Part shown: positions 35,907 to 47,569 of the stretch, piece by piece
Numbering within the stretch: position 1 is the stretch's first letter
Layout: each line of letters begins with the position of its first letter
Program-made: the position numbers and the translations under genes
Notes under the pieces: model-generated
The model's input: the letters and a program-made list of their open reading frames with translations, nothing else
What the model was told of the DNA's origin: nothing
Databases searched by the model: none
NCBI GenBank assembly: GCA_015680685.1
Contig: MNCI01008322.1
Span: forward strand, 62,001-126,000
Source: Gnetum montanum
Taxonomy: Eukaryota > Streptophyta > Gnetopsida > Gnetales > Gnetaceae
DNA: 64,000 nucleotides
Direction of reading: 5' to 3'

Positions 35907-36480
35907 ATATCTAATCTTACAAATTTAGTTAAATTTTACAATAGTTTGCATCAAGCTTTTCTAGATATTTTTTGGATGGATTGTATGAGATTATTATAAA
36001 GAATGATTTTATTCAAAACAAATTCAATAATGCATAAAAAATACAATTATCATCACACTTTTGGATTAGAAAAATGAAAGATATCTGGAGAGCTCCTACA
36101 TTTCCTAAAATTCTTATTTTTTTTATGATGTCATATTCATCAAGGTCTTCCTATCATCACTTGTTTTAAACATATGAGAAATTATGAGAGTTTGTTTCTT
36201 ACAATCTAAAATCACTTGTTGTAAACATATGAGAAATGTTTCTCCTCAACCATTCCTCCTATATAATGATTTCGGTGATCATTTCTAAGGTTTCAAGTTC
36301 CATCTAGGAATTTACATTATGTGACCATTAATTAGAGCATATCTTCATTGATTATCCTCTAACATTACCCTATAATATGATGTGTCATGTGCTATTCTCT
36401 ATGATGCTATAACATATCCAACCCTTCCACATTATCATGTTCAAAATCATGACACTATTAATATTTTAATTTAGTTTCAT
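35907..36480 (+). mobile_element. LINE, 3' part of ORF2 (decayed)
   Basis: Continuation of the LINE interrupted by element A. Frames read KDIWRAPTFPKILIFF, like the conserved WxxPxxPKxxxF segment near the LINE C-terminus, and EHIFIDYPLTLPYN, like its ExxxHxFxxC zinc-finger tail. Much of the RT core between the two halves is missing or unrecognisable. Confidence 0.65.
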
Positions 36481-36499
36481 TTGGTTAATATTAATAATG

Positions 36500-36615
36500 A
36501 GGTATTAGCTTGGTGATAGGACTTTTGATTTGGAAGCTCTAAGTTATGGGTTTGATTCTAGTAGACAATACTAAGTGATAAAGTTCTAACTAGACTATAT
36601 ATCTTGGAGTGTGCT
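36500..36615 (+). repeat. SINE (tRNA-derived)
   Basis: TATTAGCTTGGTGATAGGAC fits a polymerase III A-box, and GGGTTTGATTCTAG, about 35 bases on, fits a B-box. The tail GACAATACTAAGTGATAAAG, then TCTAACTAGACTATATATCT, is shared in order with the minus-strand unit at 63340-63465. This is the best-preserved copy of the family here. Confidence 0.6.
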
Positions 36616-37159
36616 TATATTTTAATTATTTTAGATTTTTTAAAAAAGGACAATATCATCTAACACTGTTAGCATGATAAAAATGCATAATGATGTCAAG
36701 TACACAACTATCCATAGTAAATTATAGATCGACAAAGACACTAAAGTAATAGTATAGATGATGCATACTGAAGAAAGTATTGTAATAAATTGTAATGATG
36801 TCACCCTTTAAAAATATCATTAAATATTACCTAAGAGTCTTGAAGCAATAATAAGGAAGGGTAGACTTAAGATGGACAATGCCTTAAAGCTTAAAGCACC
36901 TACAAGGATATCATAGGGATATAAAACACATTAGTCCATGGTTAGAGGCTCATTGAATGTACCATAAGTAAATAAACAAGTAACTAGATCAACAAGACAT
37001 GCATGCATACACAAGAAATCCCTAGACAATACCTAGCATACCAACATCTGATATTGTTAGCCTTAGAAAGCTAAGATGCATGCTTACTCTAATGCATTTG
37101 GCCCTTAGCCTTGATCCAAAGAGAAGGTGCTAGCCCAAGCTAGGGAAATAGAGCTTCCC

Positions 37160-38046
37160 TAATGAAGTGTCAATTAGTTAGCTATGTCAATAGGCATGCC
37201 TTGCTATGGCCCCATCATGCATCCTAAACAATGTATCCTTTAATACATTGATGCATGTGCATTGATGTCATCTAGTCTTAAGCCTATATAAATGTGCACA
37301 TCACCTACATTTATGATATATTTGATCATTTTAATAGTGAAGCTCTTGTAGTTTGTTTTTGGAGAACTTAGCCAAATTTACTTCTAAGTGCTCATAACAT
37401 GGATTAAGTTGATTGAATGAAGTTTTATTCAAGTGCATGATGTAACTAGACACTTCTACACAATGACAACAAACTCAATATTGATTCTTTCCATTACAAC
37501 ACTCGAACTAGCACTTAGTTTATTTTTAGCATTTACTTTTAATGCACTTTACTTTCGAAGAACTTAACAACTCAATATTTTATGTTATAACAACATGAAT
37601 ATAACCACTTTGAGCACAATATATTAATGTTTGGTAATCTTAGTAGTGGGTACTTGGTATTCTCAGTAGTAAATACTTGATAATCTAGTAATGTTAATAC
37701 ATGTTTAGGATGGGTACAGAAAGTTGGAATAGATGCTGTATGCTTAGGATAGTCTAGATTACCTTTGAGTCCATTATTAATTTAATACTTTAATATCTCA
37801 ACTACTTTATCATTTTAATATATCTGAACTATGAAAATAATAAAAATAAAAGTAGCTTATGCTTCAATCGCACTTAACCATACTAATTAAGCTAGCACAG
37901 GTGATGATTGGGTAGCTAATCACCAATAACCTAATGTCTAGTTATCTAGAATACTATTATCACAAAGTTTCATGGAATTCAATCAAATTGTATACACATG
38001 CCTATGATTTGTATGGTTGGGTATAGGAAATACTTGCCACTCATCA
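37160..38046 (+). repeat. 5' LTR of element E (U3 family II, diverged)
   Basis: An 887-bp LTR. Its start TAATGAAGTGTCAATTAG parallels TGATGAAGTGTCATTAG of element C and the solo LTR. A TATA-like TATATAA lies at about 37284. R-U5 has three TTGGTA-type motifs (37628-37690), and the end reads GGTATAGGAAATACTTGCCACTC in pieces matching the clade. Confidence 0.75.
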
Positions 38047-38192
38047 TTAGCATCATTATCAAGAAACTTCTATTGCATGGTAAGTATTCTAGATAATTAA
38101 ATTATACAAAGATCATTGTAGAAACATAATAAACTATTTTAAGAAAAATAATGATATTCTATTTAAGCCACATTATAAGAACAAATTAAGAG

Positions 38193-40075
38193 ATGACATC
38201 TTCTAGTAAGGATGATTCCTTACCTATTGATGATAAGACCAAGAAGAACTTGGGTGAAGTACCTCAATAACTCAAAATTATCTACACTCATCTAGATTTG
38301 TATTACTTGCACTTCACCTTCATCCTTCATCAAGATGAGAAGCTGTGATGGAGAGACCTAGAGGGAAATATTGTATTGTCACCTAATCATGCTATTCTAT
38401 CAATGTTCATGATAACATTGACAAACCTAGGGTTAGAAGCAACAACCTTAGAATACCAAGTGATAGATCATCTCTCTAGAGACTATAAACCTATAGAGGT
38501 TCAACTTTAAAAAGATAAACTCATGGAGGCCTGCCATGAAGCATCCAAGGGTAAAAAAGTTCCAATTGCACTAACATCGTAGTCAAAAAAGAAGAATATA
38601 GAATATAAATTAGGCAGATCTTAATGCTAAGGTCCTCCTCTCTTTAATGAAGATAACATGATCCACCAATGATTACATTCAATCTTGGTAAGTAATCAAG
38701 ATAAGGGAAGAGTTAGACCCAAAACTAGGAGGACCTCTAGGCCAAGGTCTCCTAATCACCAAGAAAGAGAATAACTAAGGGACTAGAGAATGAGAGGAAG
38801 TTAACAAAACTCTCCTAGCTCTTGATCATCACCATCTTCCTCATTGTCTAACTCTAACGAGAGAGAGCATAATTGGGATCAAAGGAAAAATGATCCAAGA
38901 TAAGGTGGAGATGATAGAAGACACCATCGTAGGAATGAGAGAAAGGAATGTGGATACAAGCAAGAGGAAGAGGAAGAATATCAAGAAAGAAGACATAGTA
39001 GGCCATGCCATAAGACACATGGCCATGACATGGGCCATGATGAATAAGATGTTTATGATGAATCATTACATGCTACAAGATGCATGATCAATGTCCATGA
39101 GATAGTATAGATCCCTAATATGTGTTAGAGGGATAGCTAGATCAAATAGCTTGACATCAATAATATCTCTAAGTTTGAAGGAGGATACAACACTAATCCA
39201 TAGCACAATTTGCTACTCTTTCACAATGCCTGTGTCTTGCAAAACATTAAAAATGACTAGAAAAAGCTTAAGTTATTCCCTAGGATACTCATAAAGGAAG
39301 TTGAAATTTAGTAATTATCCTTGGAAATAAAATCCATTCATAGATGAAGTACAATGCTAGAATTGTTCAATGATAATTATCATATGTACTCTAGGATGTT
39401 GAATTTGAGGAAACAAATTCAAAGGTGAAAATAAGATAATCATGAATCCCCGGATGTAGCCTTAAGAAGATACTATTCTTTGCTACACTAATGCCTAGGC
39501 CATGGTTTCTCTTAGAGTAAGTAGCTTTTCCACATTATAGATGGGCTCAGAAACAAAAACAGAGAGACTCTTGGGATCTATGCCCAAGGGAGACTATTGG
39601 AAATAAGGGCTCACTAGTTTGAGAGGCTCATTAACCAAGTAGCAAAGAAATAATGGAGGTTAAAGAAGAGAGAAAGTAAAATGGAGTATAGTAGAGACCC
39701 CTTTATTTGCAAAAAGGAGATTCATCTCTATGATGTAGAGGAGGAAGCACTGTTAGAGAATATCATGCAAAGAAAAACCTTACTAATCCAAAACTCTATT
39801 GAAATTTTAGACAAGATAGACAAGATGTAAGACTCTCTTGATAAGAGGTTCCAAATGGCAGTAAAGATTGTGAAGGAGAAAATAGAACAAGAAAGATCCA
39901 AGGATAGGAACAGAAGAAGAAAAAAGGACATAGAAAAGGACTATTACAATTATAAGGGTAAAGCTACATTAGTAGAAGAGGTTGCAAATTCTAATTCAAA
40001 CGATGAAGAAAGTGACATATACCAATATGAACATCCAAAAGATTATTGCCTAATTTTGTTACACTTATAAGAATC
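38193..40075 (+). pseudogene. element E gag (decayed)
   Basis: Begins MTSSSKDDSLPIDDKTKKN. FTFILHQDEKL and WRDLEGNIV match the element B gag. A region of basic and charged residues with RRHHRRNERK follows (about 38900), then LDINNISKFEGGYNTNP, LRKQIQR and RRYYSLLH of the gag core. The NC-like end has YQYEHPKDYC. Numerous stops interrupt the frame. Confidence 0.7.
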
Positions 40076-40139
40076 TCAGATGTATGCCTTAAATTTAAAA
40101 TTCATAATTTTAGTTTCATAGAGGTAATGTATGAAACTA

Positions 40140-41130
40140 GGACTCCTATTGAATAGGATAGGAGAAAAAAGGAACAATTTATCTATTAATCTAAGCACTA
40201 CATGGTGATAGAGGGTAACTTCTATAAAATTTGTATGGATGGCTTACTGCGAGGGTGTATACCTAATGAAGATCAACCCAAAATTCTTATGGATGCTCAT
40301 AAGGGATCTTGTGAAGGCTACTATGCAAGAAGAAGAACAACCATAAAATCCTTAAGGTAGGATACTTTTGATTAACGATCTTTAAGTATGCACATCACTT
40401 TGTGAATTCCTTTGAACATTGTCAACAAGATGGTGGAATGACTATTAGTCTAGAGGATTCACAACAATGGATCCAACCATTGAAATCCATTGGATCTATG
40501 GAGAATTAATTTAATTGATCCCATCAAAACCATGTATACTAGAAAAATCTAAATCATTATTATAGTGACTCATTATACTAAATGGTAGAAGCCACAACCA
40601 TCACAATTGTAAATCAATAACTATAGCTATATTTTTTCTAAAAATAGGTGTTAAAAAGGTTTGGTCTTCATAGAATGCTTATTTTTGATAATGCAAATCA
40701 TTTTATAGGTGTTATTTTTATGAAGCTAGTGAGATACTTAGTGGTGGAACATAAATTAATAATACTCTATCATCTTAAGCCAATGATTAAGTTGAAGTAA
40801 TGAATAAGAAAATCACATGAATCATTACTAGGACCATTAATAGGTATAGAAGAGATCGAAGTACAAAACTCAATGATGCCTTATGAGCTTATCATTTCAC
40901 TTGAAAACTTCCTATGGACTACTCATATGAGTTAGTGTATGATAAATTTTCAAAACTTCCCATTCAAGTTTAGCTTTATACCCTTAACATCATGATGCTA
41001 GGATATAATGTGTAGAATCCCAACATGGAGATAAGGTACTCTACTGGAACCACGCTCGTGTGTCTCAACATACAATAGTTAAAACACTACGTGAAGGATT
41101 TTATATTATACATTGTACCTTCAATTTTGG
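40140..41130 (+). pseudogene. element E integrase remnant
   Basis: KHYMVIEGNFYKICMDGLLR and DAHKGSCEGYYARRRTTIKS match the zinc-binding (HHCC) region of Gypsy integrases and the element C copy (DAHEGPCGGHYAGCLTTIKI). Core pieces follow: VTHYTKW and MLIFDNANHFIGVIF, where the DNGxHF motif has become DNANHF. The C-terminal part is full of stops. Confidence 0.7.
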
Positions 41131-41138
41131 TAGCATGT

Positions 41139-42027
41139 TGATGAAGTGTCATTAGTCGATGTGTCGACTAGGCCGCGTATACAAGGCTGTGTCAATGCGG
41201 CCCCATCGATGCAGCCTTCCATGCGTCGACGTGGCCCCGTTTATGTGGAGCCTATTTCGGCCTATAAATAAGAGGGCCTTTCACCTCATTTAGGTACCTT
41301 TTAGTTAGTTGCAGCGAAGCTCTTGCAGTTTGTTCTCGCAGGAGATAGAATATTTTCCATGTGCTCGTAGTAGGTATAAGAAAAGTGATCGGCTCTTTAT
41401 TTGAGCGTTGATGTATCTAAGCCCATTGGTGTGATGGCAATAAAGACAAACTCTTCAAGAATTCCTTGCAGCATTTGGACTTAGTTATTTAATGCATTCA
41501 ATAGTTTAATATGTTTATGCTTTGATAATTACTTAAGTTTTTGTTATTGTTATTTTAATCGCTATCGCTCCTTTATAGTTTGTAAAGGCCATAAGTACGA
41601 CCATCTCGAACGTAAACCCAACAATTGGTAACCCAGTGACACTTAACGTCTAGTAACCTAGTAGTGTTTAGGGGATGCTTAGAACATGCCCAGAATATGG
41701 GATCGGATAATTATGCTAGGAATAGTTAGAATACAAATTAGGATAATCATAGATTAGATAATAGTTCATTCCTTACTTTCCATACTTTAATTAGATGCCA
41801 AAAGATAAAGTAAAAAGCTATTAAAATCATTAGCCTTAATCTCACTTAACCATCGCAAACAGAACATCACAAGTGAGATTAGGAAGACAAAGATCATTCT
41901 AACCCAAGGTTTTGTTGGTTAGTGTCTGGTGTATGTTAAGTGCTTACAGTATATGGAATTTGACCGAGTCGCGTGTGAATGCCTGTGATTCATATGGTTG
42001 GGCGTAGGGGTACCTAGCCACTCATCA
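41139..42027 (+). repeat. solo LTR (U3 family II) in element E
   Basis: An 889-bp LTR from TGATGAAGTGTC to CTCATCA with no internal region. It is flanked by a perfect 5-bp duplication CATGT (41134-41138 and 42028-42032). U3 has GTCGAC/GCGGCCCC motifs and a TATA box near 41262. It belongs to the same LTR family as element C and is a product of LTR-LTR recombination after insertion into element E. Confidence 0.93.
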
Positions 42028-42868
42028 CATGTAAATTTACCATCCTGATGATCCAAAAGAACTAATTTTGGTTAATACATAATAAGTCAAACTATTTAAG
42101 GATTTCAAAGTAGTCACATGCTCCATTGCCATCTCTACCCATGATCAAGATCATTCTATGTTTCACATCTTTACCCTTAAACCTAGTCATGGGAGAGGGG
42201 CATTAATATGGTTTGATATCTTGTGAGAATTGCTTTTAGACTTTTCTATTTTATAACATTCTTTTAATTTTTATTTTCTTATTAAAATTTCCATTTATTT
42301 AAATTTTCTTTTTCTTATTAAACTTCTTTTTTCATTGGATTATTTTATATCTTGCATTTTATGTTTTAAGTTCTATGTTTTGTTTATAAAAATGCTACTT
42401 TTTATACAAGAATGCTAACTTTGTTATCTAAATTCTATCCTATGCTATAAGATGATTGGGTAAGTAATTGTATAAAGCAATGAGATCACATCACCCATCC
42501 CTTTAGTTTCTATGAGTAAGAGATCTTCATCATGAAAAAAAATATGGTTCTTTACATTTTAAAACTAAAATTAACTCATGATCATTATGCCTTAAGGGAA
42601 GGGATAAGGACAAAGAGGAAATGAAAAGAGGTGTGACATCAAGGGGACTTGCTGATCCTTTGTACTTCATCTATGGGTCTTACTAATCCATGTAGTTATG
42701 TCTTTACTCATGTTTTAATTTTGATGGAAGCATATTCTCAAATAAGTGTTGCCTTACCATGTTAGTGAAAAGACGTGTTACTTATGCTTGAAGGTAGTCC
42801 TCTATTAAGGAAAGTACAATCATTAATTAATTAATTCATAAAATGAAAGTATTCCTAGGGTACTGCTA
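42028..42868 (+). other. element E internal 3' region
   Basis: Continues element E after the solo LTR. Remnant codons such as KFTILMIQKN are followed by T-rich sequence and the clade-conserved block GTGTGACATCAAGGGGACTT at 42631. No intact ORF is seen. Confidence 0.5.
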
Positions 42869-43045
42869 AAAAGACATGTTACCCATGCATAAAGGTAGGC
42901 TATTTCTAGGAATCTTAAGGTATCTTGGACTAGTTTCATCATGTGACTAGAAAGACATGTTACCCATACATGAAGGTAGGCTATTTCTAGGAATCTCAAG
43001 GTTTCTTGACCTAGCTTCATCATGTGACTAGAAAGATATGTTACT
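42869..43045 (+). repeat. ~82-bp tandem repeat, two copies and a partial third
   Basis: AAAGACATGTTACCCAT starts at 42869 and 42951, and a diverged AAAGATATGTTACTCAT at 43032. The same phrase occurs once, diverged, near 42766 and in element A near 31592, so this is local amplification of an element-internal motif. The third copy runs straight into the truncated 3' LTR. Confidence 0.8.
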
Positions 43046-43389
43046 CATACAAAAAGTGGGTATGGATACTTATGTTAGGATAGTTAGTTGTAGAACCATT
43101 AAGTAGTTAGAATAGTTCGTTAGCAACTGTTTATCTTTTCACCAACACTTAGGCTAAAGACATATAAAAAATATAAACATAAATAAATATCATATGCCTT
43201 AACTCCCACTTAACCATATCTAAGAGCTTACACAAGTGAGAGTTAGGAAGAAAATGATCACACATTTCCTTTAGTCACAATCTTTGTTTATAGGCACACT
43301 TAGGAGCTAAATCCATGGAATTCGACTGGATCACTAGTGCATGCTTGTGATTTGCATGGTTCGCTGTAGGGACTACTCACTGCTCATCA

Positions 43390-43660
43390 AAGGGAATTCA
43401 AATAAAGCTCCATATAATCTCTTACATCCACACAACAGGTACTCAAAGAGAAAATATTCTAACTCTAAGGAAAGGAAACTACAATAATTCAACTAAGACT
43501 ATGATTGAAATGTGTCATAAATGAGAGGCAATGATGACATTAGCATCAACATATCTACATCAATGTATCCTACTATGCATTGACGGGGATATGACAATGG
43601 GCCTATGTTGATGAAGATGTGTTGATTCAGCCTGTCTTTATTGATTTCTCATCAGAGATA
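43390..43660 (-). repeat. LTR fragment in opposite orientation
   Basis: On the minus strand it resembles the U3-R part of the clade LTRs: ACATCTTCATCAACATAGGC and CCCGTCAATGCATAG, then GTTAGAATATTTTCTCTTTGAG where other copies have GATAGAATATTTTCCATGTG. It directly abuts the 3' end of element E. Confidence 0.5.
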
Positions 43661-43946
43661 AAAAATTAAATAGGATGTTACATGGTTTTTGTTCATATGT
43701 TACACAAAGTTCTAACTTTATCTTCATTTGATCTTTGCCTTTGACTTTGCATTATATTATTTACTTGAATTTGCTACATTTCCATATGTACATATGACAT
43801 TCAATTACATTGAATCTTGGTTTATTGAATTGATTTCTTTTTCTAATTTGTAGTCCATAGTATGGATAAGTATTTTGTGAGAAGAGCAATCAACCCAAGT
43901 GCATGTTAGAACTAACATCACTAACAATAAAAATGACATGCACAAT

Positions 43947-44746
43947 TGATGAGTGGCGAGGTACCCCTACACTCAACCATACGAATACGAGCATCTCACG
44001 CATGATCCAGTCGAACTCCAAGGACTAAGTGCTTACACGCCTTAATGGAACACTTAGGGTTAATCAATCGTTTTCTTCCCAAACTTACTCGTATTGTCAC
44101 AGTTGTATGGTTAAGTAAGTTTGAGGTATATGATTTTTATAACTTTTATCTTTGTAGTGTCTTATGCTAATAAGGGAAAGGGAAAGATAACTAAGTGACT
44201 AACTTACTTTAACTATTCATTAACTAAGTTTTAATTGTCCTAACACTAGTATCCGTTCCCACTTGCTGTACACATCCTGAACCAGTGCAATGTTGCTAGG
44301 ATTACCAAACACTAATCGTTACTGGGTTACCAAGTGCTACACGCATGCTCGAAGCGGTCGTGCTAAGTGCACTTAACTAAGAGGATCAAGGGTTGAGAGA
44401 GAAATTAATTAACTAGGAAAGCGTTAAACATTCAATAAGAATTAATTACTAATTAGCTTAGTTTGTATGCTGCAAGGTTTATCATAAAGTTCATCTTTAT
44501 TGCCGTACACAAATGTGTGCTCAGGTACAATTTGCTCAAATAAAGATTCGTTCACTCTATGACTCCTACTACAGGCATACAGAAATTATTCTAACTCTGG
44601 AATGGTAAAACTACAAGAGTTTGGCTAAGGGTCTAAGTCTAACTCCCCCGAAACAAAGGGCACCACCTCTTATTTATAGAAGATGAGGTAGGACATGATA
44701 TTGCATGGCAGATGTGATATCACGTACGCGATATTGCGGCTCATCA
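43947..44746 (-). repeat. 3' LTR of element B (U3 family I)
   Basis: An 800-bp LTR, read on the minus strand from TGATGAG (44746) to CTCATCA (43947). U3 has CAATATCGCG and GTGATATCAC motifs and a TATA box near 44674. It pairs with 61703-62499; differences are scattered and many are C/T or G/A. Confidence 0.92.
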
Positions 44747-46339
44747 TACCCCCATGACTGAATGAAAACTTTTTGGTGAGTTCCTTACAAAATATTGGAA
44801 AGGTATGGGATTATTGACTTGAATGATACTAGTGGTGAATGGGGTGACTTGTGAATGGATCAACATTACAATACATAGCAAAATTAGTGTTCATGACCAC
44901 AAGAGTGAACACTATATATATTTGAGATCCAGCTTTATTTGGTAGCTGAAAGAGAAGAGACAAGAGAGAGATAAGGAGAAGTCTGTTGCTACCAACACCA
45001 AGATTGTGCTTCCCGTTGTCCATCCATAAGTGCACCATCAATCTCGTTCCTTGCACAAATTTTCCAACACCAGTCCATCCTAAGTGTTTCCTCTAGATCT
45101 AGTCCATTGTTGGATGGTTGCCATATGCACACACAACATAGTCTCATATTCGCAAGGATAAATAAATCACAATGCAATTGATACCGTGCCTCGGTGTAAG
45201 GTCCATTGGTTGAGTTGTGATATGGCTAATACGAATTATGGAGATATAACATTGGTGACTACCCAGGGTGTAGGGGTTAGGAGAAAATTGAAAAAATTGG
45301 ACTAGGACCCCCATGACTAAGAGCAATCCTCTAGTAGCAATAGAATGGAAAAAGATAAGGAAAAAAGAAGATGGAGAAAAAGAAACAACAGCAATGCAGA
45401 TAAAATGGATGTCAGAGGTGGAAATGAACACAACAAATGTTGATTGCGAAAATGTTTAAAGGAAAGAAGTTAACTGATGCACCAAACAGGAATGCCAGTG
45501 GATCCTCCCCAAAGCAGGCTCATGCCTTTTATGCCCTGACAAACCCACATTCAAAGAGTCCGTAGGCTCTGGAAATGTCGTTTGGAAGCAAGAGTTAAAG
45601 TCTTAACCACAAGAATTTACCAAAAAGAAAACAATGTATCAACCAAAATATAGACTACTAATATCAACCAAAAGAATGATGGAAAGAAGAGAGCAGGATT
45701 GAGTCCCAAGAGCAAGGTGGTGTACAACCCCTTGTGTATTCATGGTTAATGTGACTTAGTAGATCTCATTTCAAATCCAGCCTCTAACAATCCACATCCA
45801 ATGACTTTGCATTAATACATTTGGCTAATTCATCCACTTGAAGTAACAAGAATGCTTCCACCAAAGAGTCACCACCATTCCGAGGAAACAAGAAAGGGAA
45901 AAGTAGGAAGCGAGGAAGGGCCTTAGTTAGAGGGAACATGTTTGTTTAGTTCCATAACTAGTGCTTGTAGCCTAGATGATTATTTTGTCTAAGGGATGTG
46001 CTTTGAATTCTCTCTTACTTTCCTTTTTTTTGTGTGTGAGAACCACACCATGCAAAGACTTATTATTTTTATTAGCTCATCTTCCCCATAATGGAGCAAT
46101 GTTAGAATGGTAAGGAAAACTCAAGAAGAAAACATCCAAGAACCCAAGAGAATGACTAGCACAAATGCATCAAATCCCCTTGAAGTCACATCCTTTTCAG
46201 TCCTTGAGTCCTTCCTCAGTTTGAGAAATGCCCAGTCACCAATTCGTTAATAGTTTCATTGTTAAGAAGGGGACCATGCAATTCCAAGGCAAGAGAAACC
46301 ATAGAAATTTATGAATGCATGGATGACATAGACTCATTG
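44747..46339 (-). other. element B 3' internal region
   Basis: 1.6 kb between the nested element C and the 3' LTR. It starts near 46192 with a variant of the clade-conserved block (GGATGTGACTTCAAGGGGAT) and ends in the polypurine tract CAGTCATGGGGGTA at 44747-44760. No third-ORF coiled coil or pol motif was recognised. The 95-residue frame at 45144-45431 is hydrophobic and unremarkable. Confidence 0.55.
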
Positions 46340-46344
46340 CCTGC

Positions 46345-47245
46345 CAATGAGTGGCTAGGTACCCCTACGCCCAACCATACGAATCATGGGTGTTCGCATG
46401 CGACTTGATCGAATTCCATAGATTGCAAGCACTTTGCATACACCAGACCCTAACTAGCAAAACCTTGGATTAGAATAGTCGTTGTCTTCCCAACCTTACT
46501 TGTGATGTTCTAGTGGCGATGGTTAAGTGAGATTCAGGCAACTGATTTTTATGGCTTTTTACTTTATCTTTTGGCATCTAATTAAGGTATGGAAAGTAAG
46601 GAATGAAATATTATCTAATCTATAATTATCCTAATCTGTATCTTAACTATTCGTAGCATAAGTATTCGATCCCATCTTCTGGGCATGTCCTGAGCATCCC
46701 CTAACCACTACTGTGTTACCAGATGTTAAGCATCACTGGGTTCCCAAGCGTTGGGTTTATGTTCAATATGGTCGTACTTATGGTTTCTATGAACCATGAA
46801 CGAGCGATAGCAATTAAAATAATAACAAGAGAAATTTAAGTAATTATCAAGCATAAAAATATTAAGCTATTAAATGCATTAAATGACTAAGTCCAAATGC
46901 TGCAAGGAATGCTTGAAAGCTCGTCTTTATTTCCGTTCACGCCAATGGGCTTAGATACATCAGCGCTTGAATAAAGAGCTAGACACCTTTCTTACACCTA
47001 CTGCAAGCACTTGGAAAATATTCTAACTCTTGTGGGAACAAACTGCAAGAGCCTCGCTACAACTGACAAAAAGGTACCTAAGTGAGGCAGAAGCCCTCAT
47101 ATTTATAGGCCAAAATAGGCTCTATGTAAATGAGGCCACGTCGACGCATGGAAGGATGCGTCGATGGGGCCACGTTGATGCAACCATGTATATGTGGCCC
47201 CATATATGTGGCCTAGTTGACACATTGAGTAATGACACTTCATCA
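46345..47245 (-). repeat. 3' LTR of element C (U3 family II)
   Basis: A 901-bp LTR. On the minus strand it starts TGATGAAGTGTCATTACTC at 47245 and ends at 46345 with CTCATTG, a mutated CTCATCA. TATA-type CTATAAAT lies at about 47101-47108. It is full length relative to the solo LTR at 41139-42027. Confidence 0.9.
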
Positions 47246-47261
47246 TACCCGCATGACTGAG
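47246..47261 (-). other. polypurine tract of element C
   Basis: Reads CTCAGTCATGCGGGTA on the minus strand, next to the 3' LTR. An internal copy of the same phrase (CTCAGTCATGGGGGGG) occurs at 50586-50601. Confidence 0.8.
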
Positions 47262-47569
47262 TGAAAACTCATCCTCGAGTTACTCTACAATTTGGATGAT
47301 ATGGGCTTTTATTTACAACACACATGACTTGACACACACACACATGACACAACATCAATTTTACCTAGTGCCCGAGTGTACAGAGAAGGAAAAATTACAA
47401 AAATGGTGGTGTTTAGAGACAAAATTGAACATCCTACTGGTCCTGGAGTCTCTGCTATGTAGAAGGATGCAAAAATTACTGGAGAAGATCACACCATCCT
47501 TGGTGGCAGTGGTTTCGATAGACCTTCACCAGCCTCTAGCCCATGCGGCGGTGATGGCACGAATAATGG

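Larger units (their letters stand above)
37160..43389 (+). mobile_element. element E: old Gypsy-type LTR retrotransposon
   Basis: 5' LTR 37160-38046 (starts TAATGAAGTGTC, ends CTCATCA), degraded primer site at 38048-38065, gag 38193-40075, integrase remnant 40140-41130, and an internal 3' region interrupted by a solo LTR (41139-42027). Only the end of the 3' LTR (about 43050-43389) remains. The RT region is deleted: gag runs into the integrase zinc-binding region within ~70 bases near 40075-40140. No target duplication is left. It is the most mutated element in the window. Confidence 0.8.

Noticed and set aside
45144-45431. Hydrophobic minus-strand ORF in element B considered as an env-like protein
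   Set aside because: No signal peptide or paired membrane layout, and no counterpart in A, C or E.
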